The notes under the pieces: generated by a model
Told to the model about the DNA's origin: nothing
Databases searched by the model: none
What the model saw: the letters and a program-made list of their open reading frames with translations, nothing else
Shown here: positions 29,622 through 39,991 of the stretch, piece by piece
Layout of the letters: every line of letters starts with the position of its first letter
Numbering within the stretch: position 1 is the stretch's first letter
From: Arthrobacter sp. V1I9
GTDB lineage: Bacteria; Actinomycetota; Actinomycetes; Actinomycetales; Micrococcaceae
DNA: 64,000 nt
Direction of reading: 5' to 3'
NCBI RefSeq assembly: GCF_030817075.1
Contig: NZ_JAUSYU010000001.1
Span: 2,604,001-2,668,000 of the forward strand
Program-made: the position numbers and the translations under genes

Positions 29622-31025
29622 TTAGGTTTGACGCTCGGAATCCACACTGCCCATCACCCCTGTGTCGGGCTCGTCGGCCAGCTCCGCCGGTCTCCCCGCC
29701 GCCCGCCGGAGCTGGATGACGGCTGCCGCGATGATCGCCACGAACAGCAGGCTGAAACCAATGACGACGGCGGCGCCGAGGGCACTGTCCCGCTGCGACG
29801 GCGGCACAACCGCAGGGACGGTGGCCTCCGGCAGGGTGGGCGCCGCGCTGGGGACTTCCGCGGTGGGGAGCGGTGCGGGGGTGGCAAAGTTGCCCCGCCG
29901 GTGGACCCGGATCCACTCGGCAATGGAACCAAGCGGGTTTGCCGCTGCTTCCGGCACGTCGGCCTTCAGCGCCGCCTCTGCATTAAGGACCCCGAAGCCG
30001 TACAGGGGATCCTTGCCGGGGGCTCCGGCATCCTTCGCCGTTGAAACAATCCTGTTGATGACCTGTTCGGCGCTCATGTCCGGCCACTTGGAACGGATCA
30101 GCGCCGCAACACCGGCAACGATCGGCGTAGAGCCGGAGGTCCCTGCCCATTCTGCGTAGCTGCCGCCGGGCACGCCGCCCAGCAGGTTCTCCGCGGGCGC
30201 CGCTACGCCGATGCTGATTCCCTGGGAGGATGCGTCAACACTGGCTGTGCCCTTGCGGTCCACGCCGGCGACCGTGAGGACGCCGGGAATGGTGGCAGGA
30301 GCGCCCACCTGGATGTTGCCGCCCACCCGGTTGCCCGCGGCGGCCACAATCACCACGTCTTTTTGCTCGGCGTAAAGAAACGCGGCGTCCCAGCTTTGCG
30401 GCCACTGCGGGGTGGTGCTGCCGAGGGAAATGTTGATGACCCGGGCACCGTTATCCACCGCCCAGCGGACGGCCTCGGGGATCTGGTCCTGGTCACTTTT
30501 GCCGGACGGGTTCGTTGAGCCCAGCCAGGTGGAGACCGAGAGGATCTGCGCTTCCGGAGCTACCCCCACGATTCCGTCAGGGGGAAGGGCTCCGGGGCGG
30601 GGTGAAGGCGAAGGCTTGGGCGAGGGCGAGGCAGTAGCGCGTGCGGGCTGGTGGCCGCGTCCTGCGAGCATGGTGGCCACCAGCGTGCCGTGTTCCGTCT
30701 TGGAGCCTACGCCCTCCTGCCCGTTGGGCTGTCCTGAACCGGAGGCGTCATAGCCGCCAGCAACGGCTCCCTTGAGGTCAGGGTGCTGGGCGTCCACGCC
30801 GCTGTCGATCACGGCCACCTTGACCCCGGCGCCCTTGGAAACCTCCCAGGCCTTGGTGATGCCGGACTCCGCCAGCCAGTACTGCTTGTCGCGCCATTCG
30901 TCCGCCTGCGCCGCCTGGGCAGTGAACAGGCCGGTGACCAGGCAGCCGCCGGCCAGGACCAGCGCGAGCAGGGCTGCGCCGGTCCGTCCAAGCGGTGCTC
31001 TCATTCGGGTGGTGGATATCTTCAT
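29622..31025 (-). CDS. Mycosin-like S8 (subtilisin family) serine protease
   Basis: 467 residues: signal peptide (about 1-42), protease domain (about 45-360), a Pro/Ala linker and one C-terminal membrane anchor (about 418-442), the layout of mycosins (MycP). The triad is visible: D74 in AVIDSGVD, H112 in EHGTLVATML and S297 in GTSGSTP, with oxyanion N232 in AAAGN. A Ser/Pro insert (131-148) sits after the histidine loop. Mycosins usually go with type VII secretion, but no such genes are here. It starts 6 bases after the ppx stop, so it is the last gene of the DivIC-DUF501-ppx operon. Confidence 0.88.
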   Translation of the reverse strand: MKISTTRMRAPLGRTGAALLALVLAGGCLVTGLFTAQAAQADEWRDKQYWLAESGITKAWEVSKGAGVKVAVIDSGVDAQHPDLKGAVAGGYDASGSGQPNGQEGVGSKTEHGTLVATMLAGRGHQPARATASPSPKPSPSPRPGALPPDGIVGVAPEAQILSVSTWLGSTNPSGKSDQDQIPEAVRWAVDNGARVINISLGSTTPQWPQSWDAAFLYAEQKDVVIVAAAGNRVGGNIQVGAPATIPGVLTVAGVDRKGTASVDASSQGISIGVAAPAENLLGGVPGGSYAEWAGTSGSTPIVAGVAALIRSKWPDMSAEQVINRIVSTAKDAGAPGKDPLYGFGVLNAEAALKADVPEAAANPLGSIAEWIRVHRRGNFATPAPLPTAEVPSAAPTLPEATVPAVVPPSQRDSALGAAVVIGFSLLFVAIIAAAVIQLRRAAGRPAELADEPDTGVMGSVDSERQT

Positions 31026-31031
31026 GGGCCG

Positions 31032-31979
31032 TCAGCCGATACTCAGGGCGATGCCGTCGAGGATGTCGTGTTCGCTGGCTGTGGCTGTTGCGATGCGCCC
31101 GCCGGTGAGCTCTGCCAGCCGTTCGAGGATCCGGCCCCACACCAGTCCCCCGGCGCCGATGACGTCTACCCGGCCGGGGTGCATGTAGGGCAGGCCGGCG
31201 CGTTCCGATCGCGTCATGGTGAGGAGCTCGGTGGAGGCCGCCCGGACTGTGCCGAGGGGCAGTTCCGTGCCGTGAATCGTATCTGGTGAATATTCAGGAA
31301 GGCGAAGGGCGTGCGCGGTGATGGTGGTAATGGAACCGGCAACGCCCAGGACGGCGGTGGCTCGTTCCAGGGGTACGTCCTGCCCGGCGCGGGCGATGGC
31401 GGCGTCCACGTCAGCTTCCGCGGCAGCTATCTGTTCGGCGGTGGGCGGGTCCTGGCTCAGATGCCGTTCGGTCAGGCGCACACAACCGATGTCTACGGAC
31501 TTTGCCGCCGTCACCCCGGCTGCCGTACCCAGGACGAACTCGGTGCTGCCGCCGCCCAGGTCAACCACCAGCACCTCCTGGCCGTCAAGGATGGGCAGGA
31601 CGCTGCTGGCTCCGGCAAAGGACAGCGCGGCTTCCTCGTCACCGGAAATGACCTCGGGTTCCACGCCCAGGAGGTCCCGGACGCCGTCCACGAACAGGTC
31701 CCGGTTCCGTGCGTCACGGCTGGCGGAGGTGGCAACGAAGCGGACCTTGACGGCACCGTGTTCCTTTATCAGGCTGGCGTAGTCGGCGGTGGCCGCAAAC
31801 GTCCGCTCCAGGGCCTCCGGGGCCAGTTCGCCCGTGGCGTCCACTCCCTCGCCCAGCCTCACCACGCGCATCTCGCGCACGATATCCGTGAGGCTGGTGG
31901 TTCCGTTGCTGCGGTCGATGTCTGCGATCAGGAGGCGGATGGAATTGGTGCCGCAGTCGATGGCGGCAACGCGGGTCAT
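31032..31979 (-). CDS. Ppx/GppA family exopolyphosphatase / guanosine pentaphosphatase
   Basis: 315 residues of the ASKHA fold. Phosphate 1 loop AIDCGTNSIRLLIAD at residues 5-19, DLGGGSTEFVLG near residue 145 and GVAGSITTITAHAL near 215 are typical. It likely removes terminal phosphates from polyphosphate and/or pppGpp. It is the short form without the C-terminal HD region. The start overlaps the DUF501 stop in ATGA. Confidence 0.92.
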   Translation of the reverse strand: MTRVAAIDCGTNSIRLLIADIDRSNGTTSLTDIVREMRVVRLGEGVDATGELAPEALERTFAATADYASLIKEHGAVKVRFVATSASRDARNRDLFVDGVRDLLGVEPEVISGDEEAALSFAGASSVLPILDGQEVLVVDLGGGSTEFVLGTAAGVTAAKSVDIGCVRLTERHLSQDPPTAEQIAAAEADVDAAIARAGQDVPLERATAVLGVAGSITTITAHALRLPEYSPDTIHGTELPLGTVRAASTELLTMTRSERAGLPYMHPGRVDVIGAGGLVWGRILERLAELTGGRIATATASEHDILDGIALSIG

Positions 31980-32647
31980 TTAGCGGCCTCGGCAGTCCCG
32001 GAAGTCTTCCGGACCGGCGCGGGGCGGCCCACGATGTCCGGCAGCCCCTGCGGCCCGTGCCGGCTGAGGTCCCTGGACGGAGCTTCCCCTGCCGTATCCC
32101 AGGCGCCTTCGCAGTAGCACCTGTCTGTGGTCCACCACTCACTGATCGCGTTGATGGCCTGGTCCCCCAGCGGGTTGACTCCTGGACCGGCTGCGAGGGA
32201 ATGCCCCACCAGGACGTGGAGGCACTTGACGCGGGTCGGCATGCCGCCGGCGGATATCCCGTCGATCTCGGGAACAGCTCCGATTCCGGACCGTTCACCG
32301 ATGGCCGCACGTGCTGCCAGGTAGGCCTCATGCGCGGAGCGGTAGGCGTTGGCCAGTTCACCGTTACCGGCCAGCTGCTCGTTCATTTCGGTCATCACAC
32401 CTGCTGCCTCCAGCCGGGAAACCGCAGAGGTGATGACCGGATGAGTCAGATAGTACGTGGTGGGAAACGGGGTTCCATTGGCGAGGCGTGGAGCGGTTGC
32501 GGCCACCAGCGGGTTGCCGCAGACGCAGCGCGCGGGAATCTCGACGACGTCCCGGACCGGACGTCCCAACTGGCGGCTCAGTACCTCCAGGTCTCGTGCT
32601 GATGGCTGGCGGGATTCGTCCCGGGCGGCTGCCGTGTTAAGTTCCAC
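31976..32647 (-). CDS. DUF501 family protein
   Basis: 223 residues. Conserved features are the zinc-like cysteine pairs ARCVCGNPLV near residue 42 and RCYCEG near 178, plus MPTRVKCLHVLVGHSLAAGPGVNPLGD near 145. From memory the family lies between DivIC/FtsB and Ppx in actinobacteria (Rv1025 in M. tuberculosis), as here. Function unknown. GTG 32647 is chosen with GAAGGA 12 bases ahead; upstream codons are open but unlike the family. Confidence 0.88.
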   Translation of the reverse strand: MELNTAAARDESRQPSARDLEVLSRQLGRPVRDVVEIPARCVCGNPLVAATAPRLANGTPFPTTYYLTHPVITSAVSRLEAAGVMTEMNEQLAGNGELANAYRSAHEAYLAARAAIGERSGIGAVPEIDGISAGGMPTRVKCLHVLVGHSLAAGPGVNPLGDQAINAISEWWTTDRCYCEGAWDTAGEAPSRDLSRHGPQGLPDIVGRPAPVRKTSGTAEAAK

Positions 32648-32675
32648 TGTCGCGGGCCGTCCTTCCTTTTGCGGT

Positions 32676-33359
32676 TCAGTCTGTGGCCGCGCGCGTGATG
32701 GACTCCCACAGGGAATCCACCCACGGCAGATCGGCGGGGTCTTGTGCTGCTGCACCGGTTTGGCTACTGCTTTCTCCGGCCGGCAAATCGCTGCCGAAGA
32801 CCCAGTAGCCGGTTTCGCCCGGCATAACCATGTTAATGCGGTCGCGGGCCTGCTGTTTCACGTAGTTGGGGTCCTCCCAGCGGGAGACCTGCTGGCGCAG
32901 GCTGTCACCTTCAGCCACCCGGGCTGCGATGTCCGCATTCAGGGCTTCGATTTCTGCCCTTTTGTCGAAGAAAATCTTCACCGTGGGCGCCAGCATGATG
33001 GTAATGGCAATCATGACCACCGCCAGCGCGAGCATCCGTCCGGAAAACGCCTTGGCGGGGACGGGCTGCTGGTCATCCGCAGTTTCGGTGCCGGCCGCCG
33101 GGGAGGTGCCTTGGGAACGGTTCCCTTTCCCTCCGCCGGCAGATGCGGTGACGCCGTGGGATCCGGACGCAGTCCTGGAGCCTGCCGGGTTGCCGCCCGC
33201 GGCGTGGCCTTCGTTCGGTGCCGCGGCTTTCCGGCCGGCCCCGTGCGTGCCGGGCTTGTCCGTGGCGGTACCGAAATCCGCGCGGATGACGTCCGCCTCC
33301 GCAACCGTTGCCTGGCGGGGTGGGGCGACCTTTGGGACTTTGGGACGGCGGGTAGCCAT
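32676..33359 (-). CDS. FtsB/DivIC-type septum formation initiator
   Basis: 227 residues. A long Gly/Ala/Pro-rich cytoplasmic N-terminus (1-105) leads to one membrane segment (about 108-128, MLALAVVMIAITIMLAPTV) and a coiled coil (DKRAEIEALNADIAARVAEGDSLRQQV) ending at a conserved WEDPNYVKQQARDRINMVMPGE. It should join FtsQ-FtsL in the divisome. It lies between eno and DUF501, the usual actinobacterial position. Confidence 0.9.
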   Translation of the reverse strand: MATRRPKVPKVAPPRQATVAEADVIRADFGTATDKPGTHGAGRKAAAPNEGHAAGGNPAGSRTASGSHGVTASAGGGKGNRSQGTSPAAGTETADDQQPVPAKAFSGRMLALAVVMIAITIMLAPTVKIFFDKRAEIEALNADIAARVAEGDSLRQQVSRWEDPNYVKQQARDRINMVMPGETGYWVFGSDLPAGESSSQTGAAAQDPADLPWVDSLWESITRAATD

Positions 33360-33431
33360 GACACTCCTGAAACACGCAGCCTGCCTGGGCCGCCACTAGC
33401 TGGGCTGGAACTAATACTGCCGAAACAACAA

Positions 33432-33463
33432 CGGTGGCTATGGTCTTTCAACCATAGCCACCG
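33432..33463 (-). terminator. eno terminator
   Basis: Perfect 13-base arms (33432-33444, 33451-33463). On the minus strand it is followed by TTGTTGTTT. It separates eno from the DivIC gene. Confidence 0.85.
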
Positions 33464-33483
33464 ACGCGTCGTTGATGCGGCTA

Positions 33484-34785
<1,302 letters not shown>

Positions 34786-34896
34786 TTAACGGGGGAAATA
34801 CAGCTGAAAACTCGACGTACTCGTCACGGACCAGCGTAGTCGAGAGTGGTCCGGGTTACGGAAACCTATCCGGCCCCGGACGTCATGATGGTGCGG

Positions 34897-35574
34897 TTAC
34901 CTCTGTTGGTGCTGCTCGGGGACGCGCTGCTGGTAGTTCCGGACCGCGCCGCGCAGGGCACGCTCGGCGTCGAATCCGCCGGCGCGGGCAGAACGCACGA
35001 CGGCGAGCAGCAGCTCGCCGAGCTCGTCCTCCGACGTGAAAGCGGGCACGTCCACCGATGGACGTGCCTCCGAAAACCCGGCCCTCGCCGCGCGGTCGAT
35101 GGACTTCTGCGCCCGGGCGAGTGCCGGGAGCGCCCGCGGAATGCCTTCGAACGGATCCCTCCGCCCGGGACGCTCTGCCCGCTTGACGGCGTCCCACTTC
35201 TGCACGATCTCATCAACCGTGGCAGGAAAACTGTCCTGCAGGGAGCCGTCCGGGCGGAACACGTGCGGGTTCCGGCGTACCATCTTGGCACTCAGGCCGC
35301 GAGCGACGTCGTCGAACGTGAAGGCGCCGCGCTCTTCTGCAAGCCGGGCGTGCAGCACCACCTGGAGCAGCACGTCGCCCAGCTCGCCCCGGAGTTCGGC
35401 GTCGTCGGTTCCTGTGCCGGTTCCGGCCTCGATGGTTTCGGCCACCTCGTAGGCCTCCTCCAGGAGGTACTCCACCAGCGACTCATGGGTCAGCGCGCCC
35501 ATCCAGGGGCAATGCTCCCGCAGGGCGGCGATCACGCCAATGAGCTCCGGCAGGGGTGACGGCTGGCTAGCCAA
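34897..35574 (-). CDS. mazG: MazG family nucleotide pyrophosphohydrolase
   Basis: 225 residues. The MazG metal motif EExxE appears in EYLLEEAYEVAETIE near residue 35, with the second part RGELGDVLLQVVLHARLAEE near 60; a second, weaker MazG-like half begins near SEDELGELLLAVV at 180. It hydrolyses NTPs or dNTPs to monophosphates. The start is uncertain: TTG 35574 overlaps the add stop and has no good ribosome site. From memory mazG lies near eno in mycobacteria too. Confidence 0.85.
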   Translation of the reverse strand: MASQPSPLPELIGVIAALREHCPWMGALTHESLVEYLLEEAYEVAETIEAGTGTGTDDAELRGELGDVLLQVVLHARLAEERGAFTFDDVARGLSAKMVRRNPHVFRPDGSLQDSFPATVDEIVQKWDAVKRAERPGRRDPFEGIPRALPALARAQKSIDRAARAGFSEARPSVDVPAFTSEDELGELLLAVVRSARAGGFDAERALRGAVRNYQQRVPEQHQQR

Positions 35575-36712
35575 GGTTTGCGTAGGCGTCGTTGATGTAC
35601 TCCACCAGTGCTTCCTTCTCCTCAAGGGGCAGGAAGGATGCCTCGGCGGCGTTCAGGGTCAGCTCCAGCAGGTCGTCGAGGTCGTAGTCGAAGGTTTCCA
35701 CCAGGAGGTCGAACTCGTCCGTCAGGGTGACGCCGCTCATCAGCCGGTTGTCGGTGTTGATGGTGACGTTGAAGCCGAGCTGGTAGAGCATGTCCAGCGG
35801 ATGGCTTTCGATGCCGTCACCGAAGCCGGCGATTGCGCCGGTCTGGAGGTTCGAGGACGGGCAGATCTCCAGGGCGATGCCACGGTCGCGGACCCAGCTG
35901 GAGAGGTCGCCGAGGGTCACCAGGCCGATGGTGTCCTCGGTCTCGTCATCGTCGTCGAACTCCACCATGATGTCCTCGGCGATCCTGACGCCGTGTCCCA
36001 GCCGCAGCGCCCGGCCGTCCACCAGGGCTGACTGGATGCTTTCCAGGCCGGCTGCCTCGCCGGCGTGCACCGTGGCCGGAAAGTTTTGCTGGGCAAGGTA
36101 GGTAAAAGCCTCTTTGAAACGGGAGGGCAGGAAACCGTCCTCGGCTCCGGCGATGTCGAAGCCGACGGCGCCCTTGTTGCGGTGGCGGACGGCAAGTTCG
36201 GCGATCTCCTGGCCGCGGTCGGCGTGGCGCATGGCGGTGATCAGCTGGCCCACCTGGATTTCCCGGCCGGTCTCCCCCACGGCCTCGACGCCGGCCTCGA
36301 GGCCTTCCTGCACCGCTTCCACGGCTTCGTCCAGGGTGAGGCCCTTCTGCAGATGCTGCTCCGGCGCCCACCGCACTTCGCCGTACACCACGCCGTCGTC
36401 AGCGAGGTCCTCGACAAATTCCTTGGCTACGCGGATGAGCCCTTCGGCGGTCTGCATCACGGCAACGGTGTGGTCGAAAGTTTCCAGGTAGCGGACCAGG
36501 GAGCCGGAGTTCGCGGATTCCCGAAACCATTGCCCGAGCGCAACCGGATCGGTCGACGGAAGGGTGTGCCCAACGGCCTCGGCCAGTTCGATGATGGTGG
36601 CCGGACGGAGTCCTCCGTCCAGGTGGTCGTGAAGTGAAACCTTGGGCAGGTTCTTCAGGTCAAAATCGATGGCAGGGGCAGCGTCAACAATAGGCTCAGT
36701 CACGTACCCCAC
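35567..36712 (-). CDS. add: Adenosine deaminase
   Basis: 381-residue zinc enzyme converting (deoxy)adenosine to (deoxy)inosine. Metal and catalytic motifs: SLHDHLDGG near residue 26, VHAGEAAG near 217, GHGVRIAED near 240 and VTINTDNRLMSG near 315. It closes the nucleoside uptake and salvage run on this strand and is 31 bases behind the second DedA gene. The last residues ANLG overlap the probable mazG start. Confidence 0.95.
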   Translation of the reverse strand: MGYVTEPIVDAAPAIDFDLKNLPKVSLHDHLDGGLRPATIIELAEAVGHTLPSTDPVALGQWFRESANSGSLVRYLETFDHTVAVMQTAEGLIRVAKEFVEDLADDGVVYGEVRWAPEQHLQKGLTLDEAVEAVQEGLEAGVEAVGETGREIQVGQLITAMRHADRGQEIAELAVRHRNKGAVGFDIAGAEDGFLPSRFKEAFTYLAQQNFPATVHAGEAAGLESIQSALVDGRALRLGHGVRIAEDIMVEFDDDDETEDTIGLVTLGDLSSWVRDRGIALEICPSSNLQTGAIAGFGDGIESHPLDMLYQLGFNVTINTDNRLMSGVTLTDEFDLLVETFDYDLDDLLELTLNAAEASFLPLEEKEALVEYINDAYANLG

Positions 36713-36743
36713 CTTAGGGTGGGCAGCAGTTCAATGCCAGCGG

Positions 36744-37472
36744 CTAGGTTGCGGCAGGTCCGCCGTCTGCGGCTGCGGGTGCCATGACCGCGGTGGCGCG
36801 GGTTTGTCCGTCCCGTGCCCCATTGGGACCGCCGTCAAGCCACTCATCCACTTCTTCGGCGTCGTTGCGGGCAAGATGCTTGTGCCACAACCGGAGCAGG
36901 TGGTCGATGAGGACACCGAGCACAATGGCGAACACCACGGCAATGCCCGCACTGAGCAGTGGGTTGTGGTGCAGCCACGGGAAGGAACTGGCCAGCAGGC
37001 CAATCCCGATGGAATACCCCACCCACGTGATGCAAGCGAAGGCGTCCAGCAGGAAGAAGCGGCGGTGGGAGAAGCCGGTGCTTCCGGCTACGTAGTTGAC
37101 AGCCACCCGGCCCCAGGGAATGTAGCGGGCCGTGAAGACCAGCACGGCGCCGCGTTTGTCCAGTTCGTAGCGGGCCCAGCCGAAGGCCTTCTGGACCTTG
37201 GGCCGGCGCATCCACTTCCACCGGTTCAGGCCGATCCGGCGTCCGAGCATGAAAGCCATGTTGTCTCCGGCAATGGCACCAATCAGCGCGGTGAGGCCGA
37301 GGATCCAGAGATTGGGTTCCCCGCTGTGGCGGGAAAACGCTGCAAGGGCCACGATGAGGGTCTCGCTGGGGACCACCATGGCGAAGCCGTCCACAAAGAA
37401 AAACAACAGCAGGACCGGGTAGATCCACCATTGGCCAGCTGCATGGAGCACAGCCTCATTAATAAACTCCAC
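36744..37472 (-). CDS. DedA/SNARE-associated family membrane protein (second copy)
   Basis: 242 residues. DedA signature elements are the acidic position in VVPSETLIVAL near residue 35, GRRIGLNRWKWMRRP, and ARYIPWGRVAVNYVAGSTGF near 115-134. Several helices and a hydrophilic C-terminus follow. DedA proteins act as lipid scramblases or flippases for undecaprenyl phosphate or phosphatidylethanolamine in some bacteria. It is a paralogue of the gene upstream and precedes add. Confidence 0.88.
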   Translation of the reverse strand: MEFINEAVLHAAGQWWIYPVLLLFFFVDGFAMVVPSETLIVALAAFSRHSGEPNLWILGLTALIGAIAGDNMAFMLGRRIGLNRWKWMRRPKVQKAFGWARYELDKRGAVLVFTARYIPWGRVAVNYVAGSTGFSHRRFFLLDAFACITWVGYSIGIGLLASSFPWLHHNPLLSAGIAVVFAIVLGVLIDHLLRLWHKHLARNDAEEVDEWLDGGPNGARDGQTRATAVMAPAAADGGPAAT

Positions 37473-37598
37473 GCGGTCTTGCTCCTATGCAAAATGGCAC
37501 CGGCCAAAAGTGCCGCAGCCAAAGCGGAAATCGTTCCTAAGTGTCCCACGGCCGCGGCGCAACACGCTACGCCCCGTCCTGCCCGAACAACGGTCCGG

Positions 37599-38228
37599 CT
37601 ACGCTTCTGGTTCCTTCATCCGTTCCACCATCGGAGCCCTGCGCCGGACCCGGTTGATGACGACGTCCACCACGATCCCCAGCGCCACCGCGCAGATGAT
37701 GGCGATGACAGCGCCCAGGAGGTGGTTGTTTTCAAACCACTGGCCGAAGAACAGGCCGATTCCCACCGAGTAGGCCGCCCACAGGCTGGCCGACAGGACA
37801 GTCAGCCCCACAAAGCGCAGGTGCGGATAATGCGTGACCCCGGCTGTGAGGTTCACCGCAACCCGGCCGATTGGGACGAACCGCGCCACGAGGATGAGCG
37901 AGGCAGGGCGCTTGCGTAGCTCCCGGCCTGCCCACCGAAAGGCACTTTGCATCCGGGGGCCCCGCATCCAGGCCCAGCGCCGGGTGCCCACCCTTCGCCC
38001 GATCAGGTAAGCGATGTTGTCGCCGGAAAAGGCGCCCAAAGCCGCCACCAGCATCAGGAGCCAGGGGTTGGGAACGTCTGCGGTGGCGGCAACGGCGGAC
38101 AGACCCACCACCACTGACTCGCTGGGGATGGGCGGGAAGAAGCCATCAATGATGCAGCATGCCAAAACAAGGAACAACACCCAGGGCTGTCCGGCTGCCG
38201 CGAGAATGAAGTCATTGATGGCCTGCAT
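37599..38228 (-). CDS. DedA/SNARE-associated family membrane protein (first copy)
   Basis: 209 residues with the same signature: PPIPSESVVVGL near residue 34, GRRVGTRRWAWMRGP and ARFVPIGRVAVNLTAGVTHYP near 117-137. The ATG is 6 bases after the deoA stop, so it is almost certainly cotranscribed with the salvage genes. About 40-50% of residues appear shared by eye with the second copy 126 bases downstream; the pair looks like an old duplication. Confidence 0.88.
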   Translation of the reverse strand: MQAINDFILAAAGQPWVLFLVLACCIIDGFFPPIPSESVVVGLSAVAATADVPNPWLLMLVAALGAFSGDNIAYLIGRRVGTRRWAWMRGPRMQSAFRWAGRELRKRPASLILVARFVPIGRVAVNLTAGVTHYPHLRFVGLTVLSASLWAAYSVGIGLFFGQWFENNHLLGAVIAIICAVALGIVVDVVINRVRRRAPMVERMKEPEA

Positions 38229-38234
38229 GGGTCC

Positions 38235-39569
38235 CTATGCTATGCGGTCAATGATGAGTCGCTGTGCGGGCCGTGATCCCTCGGGTGCGATGACTGCTGC
38301 GTTTTCCAGCGCTTCTTTGGCGCGGGCGAACCGTTCCGGGGTGTCGGTGAGCAGGGTCATCAGGGGCTCGCCCGCCCGGACCACGGCGCCTGGCTTGGCG
38401 TGCATGCGGACTCCCGCACCTGCCTGCACCACGTCCTCCTTGCGGGCCCGTCCGGCACCGAGCCGCCAGGCTGCCACGCCCACGGCCAAGGCATCGAGTT
38501 CCACCAGCACTCCGTCCGCGGGGGCGTAAACCACCTCGGACTCCCGGGCCGCCGGCAGCTTGGCCCGCGGGTCCCCGCCCTGCGCCTCGATCATCCGGTT
38601 CCAGACGTCCATGGCGCGGCCGTCCTTGAGGGCAGCCGCAGGGTCGGCGTCGTGCACGCCTGCAGCGGCGAGCATCTCCTCGGCGAGCCGGACCGTCAAC
38701 TCCACCACGTCGTCGGGTCCGCCGCCCGCCAGCACCTCAACGGATTCCTCCACCTCGATGGCGTTACCCGCAGTCAGGCCCAGCGGCGTGCTCATGTTGG
38801 TGAGTAGGGCCACGGTGTTGACGCCGGCATCCTTACCGAGCGCCACCATGGTCTCCGCCAGTTCACGGGCCGTTGCCTCGTCCTTCATAAACGCGCCGCT
38901 GCCCACCTTCACGTCCAGCACCAGAGACCCGGTGCCCTCGGCGATCTTTTTGCTCATGATGGACGAGGCGATGAGGGGGATGGCCTCAACGGTGCCGGTG
39001 ACGTCGCGGAGTGCGTAAAGCTTTTTGTCCGCGGGAGCGAGGCCTGCACCGGCTGCGCAGATGACCGCGCCCACGTCCTGGAGCTGGGCCAGCATCTCCT
39101 CGTTGCTGAGGGAGGCCCGCCAGCCGGGAATTGCCTCGAGCTTGTCCAGCGTGCCGCCGGTGTGCCCGAGTCCCCTGCCGGAGAGCTGCGGAACGGCGAC
39201 GCCGAAGACCGCTACCAGTGGCGCCAAAGGCAGGGTGATCTTGTCCCCCACGCCTCCGGTGGAGTGCTTGTCCGAGGTGTACTTCAGCCCACCGTCGGGG
39301 CGGCGCAGGCTGGAGAAGTCCATCCGTTCGCCGGAGGCAATCATGGCGGCCGTCCACCGGGCGATTTCGGTGCGGTTCATGCCGTTGAGCAGGATGGCCA
39401 TGTTCAGGGCGGCCATCTGCTCGTCCGCGATGGCTCCCCGAGTGTAGGCATCGATGGTCCAGTCAATCTGGTCCGCGCTCAGCGTGCCCTTGTCCCGCTT
39501 GATGCGGATGATGTCCACGGCGTCGAACGCTTCGGCGATGTTTTCCGCTGCGCGGGCCTCTGTCACCAT
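38235..39569 (-). CDS. deoA: Thymidine / pyrimidine-nucleoside phosphorylase
   Basis: 444-residue enzyme that phosphorolyses thymidine or other pyrimidine nucleosides to base and (deoxy)ribose-1-phosphate. The phosphate/nucleoside signature SGRGLGHTGGTLDKLEAIPG is near residue 112, with KHSTGGVGDKITLPLAPL before it. The start ATG 39569 overlaps the cdd stop by 7 bases. Similarity to Pdp and DeoA is equal by eye, so thymidine specificity is inferred. Confidence 0.92.
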   Translation of the reverse strand: MVTEARAAENIAEAFDAVDIIRIKRDKGTLSADQIDWTIDAYTRGAIADEQMAALNMAILLNGMNRTEIARWTAAMIASGERMDFSSLRRPDGGLKYTSDKHSTGGVGDKITLPLAPLVAVFGVAVPQLSGRGLGHTGGTLDKLEAIPGWRASLSNEEMLAQLQDVGAVICAAGAGLAPADKKLYALRDVTGTVEAIPLIASSIMSKKIAEGTGSLVLDVKVGSGAFMKDEATARELAETMVALGKDAGVNTVALLTNMSTPLGLTAGNAIEVEESVEVLAGGGPDDVVELTVRLAEEMLAAAGVHDADPAAALKDGRAMDVWNRMIEAQGGDPRAKLPAARESEVVYAPADGVLVELDALAVGVAAWRLGAGRARKEDVVQAGAGVRMHAKPGAVVRAGEPLMTLLTDTPERFARAKEALENAAVIAPEGSRPAQRLIIDRIA

Positions 39570-39991
39570 GTTTCCTCCAGGTGTTCGGGACCAAAGGCGT
39601 CTGGCAGCACCTGGTCCATGGTCTTGATGCCTTGGGTGGTCATGAGCTCCATGCCTGGTGCCCGGAATTCGTAGAGTAACTGGCGGCAGCGCCCGCACGG
39701 CATCAGGACGTTGCCCTTGCCGTCCACGCAGTAGAACGCCCGGAGCAGTCCGCCGCCGGTCATGTGCAGGTTGCCCACGAGAGCGCACTCGGCGCACAGG
39801 GTCAGCCCGTAGCTGGCGTTTTCGACGTTGCAGCCACTGACGATGCGGCCGTCCTCGGTCAGCGCCGCAGCCCCCACCGGAAACTTCGAGTAGGGCGTGT
39901 AGGCCCTGCCCATGGCCTCGACGGCGGCAGCTTCCAGGGCGGGCCAGTCCACGGCCCTTGCGGGTCCCACCCGCCCGTCAGCCCTTGACAT
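39563..39991 (-). CDS. cdd: Cytidine deaminase
   Basis: 142-residue small tetrameric zinc cytidine deaminase, (deoxy)cytidine to (deoxy)uridine. Motifs: YSKFPVGAA near residue 36, GCNVENASYGLTLCAECAL near 53-71 with the catalytic Glu in CAE, and PCGRCRQ near 98 supplying two more cysteine ligands. It overlaps the permease gene upstream by 14 bases and deoA downstream by 7. Confidence 0.95.
   Translation of the reverse strand: MSRADGRVGPARAVDWPALEAAAVEAMGRAYTPYSKFPVGAAALTEDGRIVSGCNVENASYGLTLCAECALVGNLHMTGGGLLRAFYCVDGKGNVLMPCGRCRQLLYEFRAPGMELMTTQGIKTMDQVLPDAFGPEHLEETW

Noticed and set aside
36642..37919. Long plus-strand frame opposite add and the DedA genes
   Set aside because: It spans three real genes and their gaps without any domain; composition is that of an antisense shadow.
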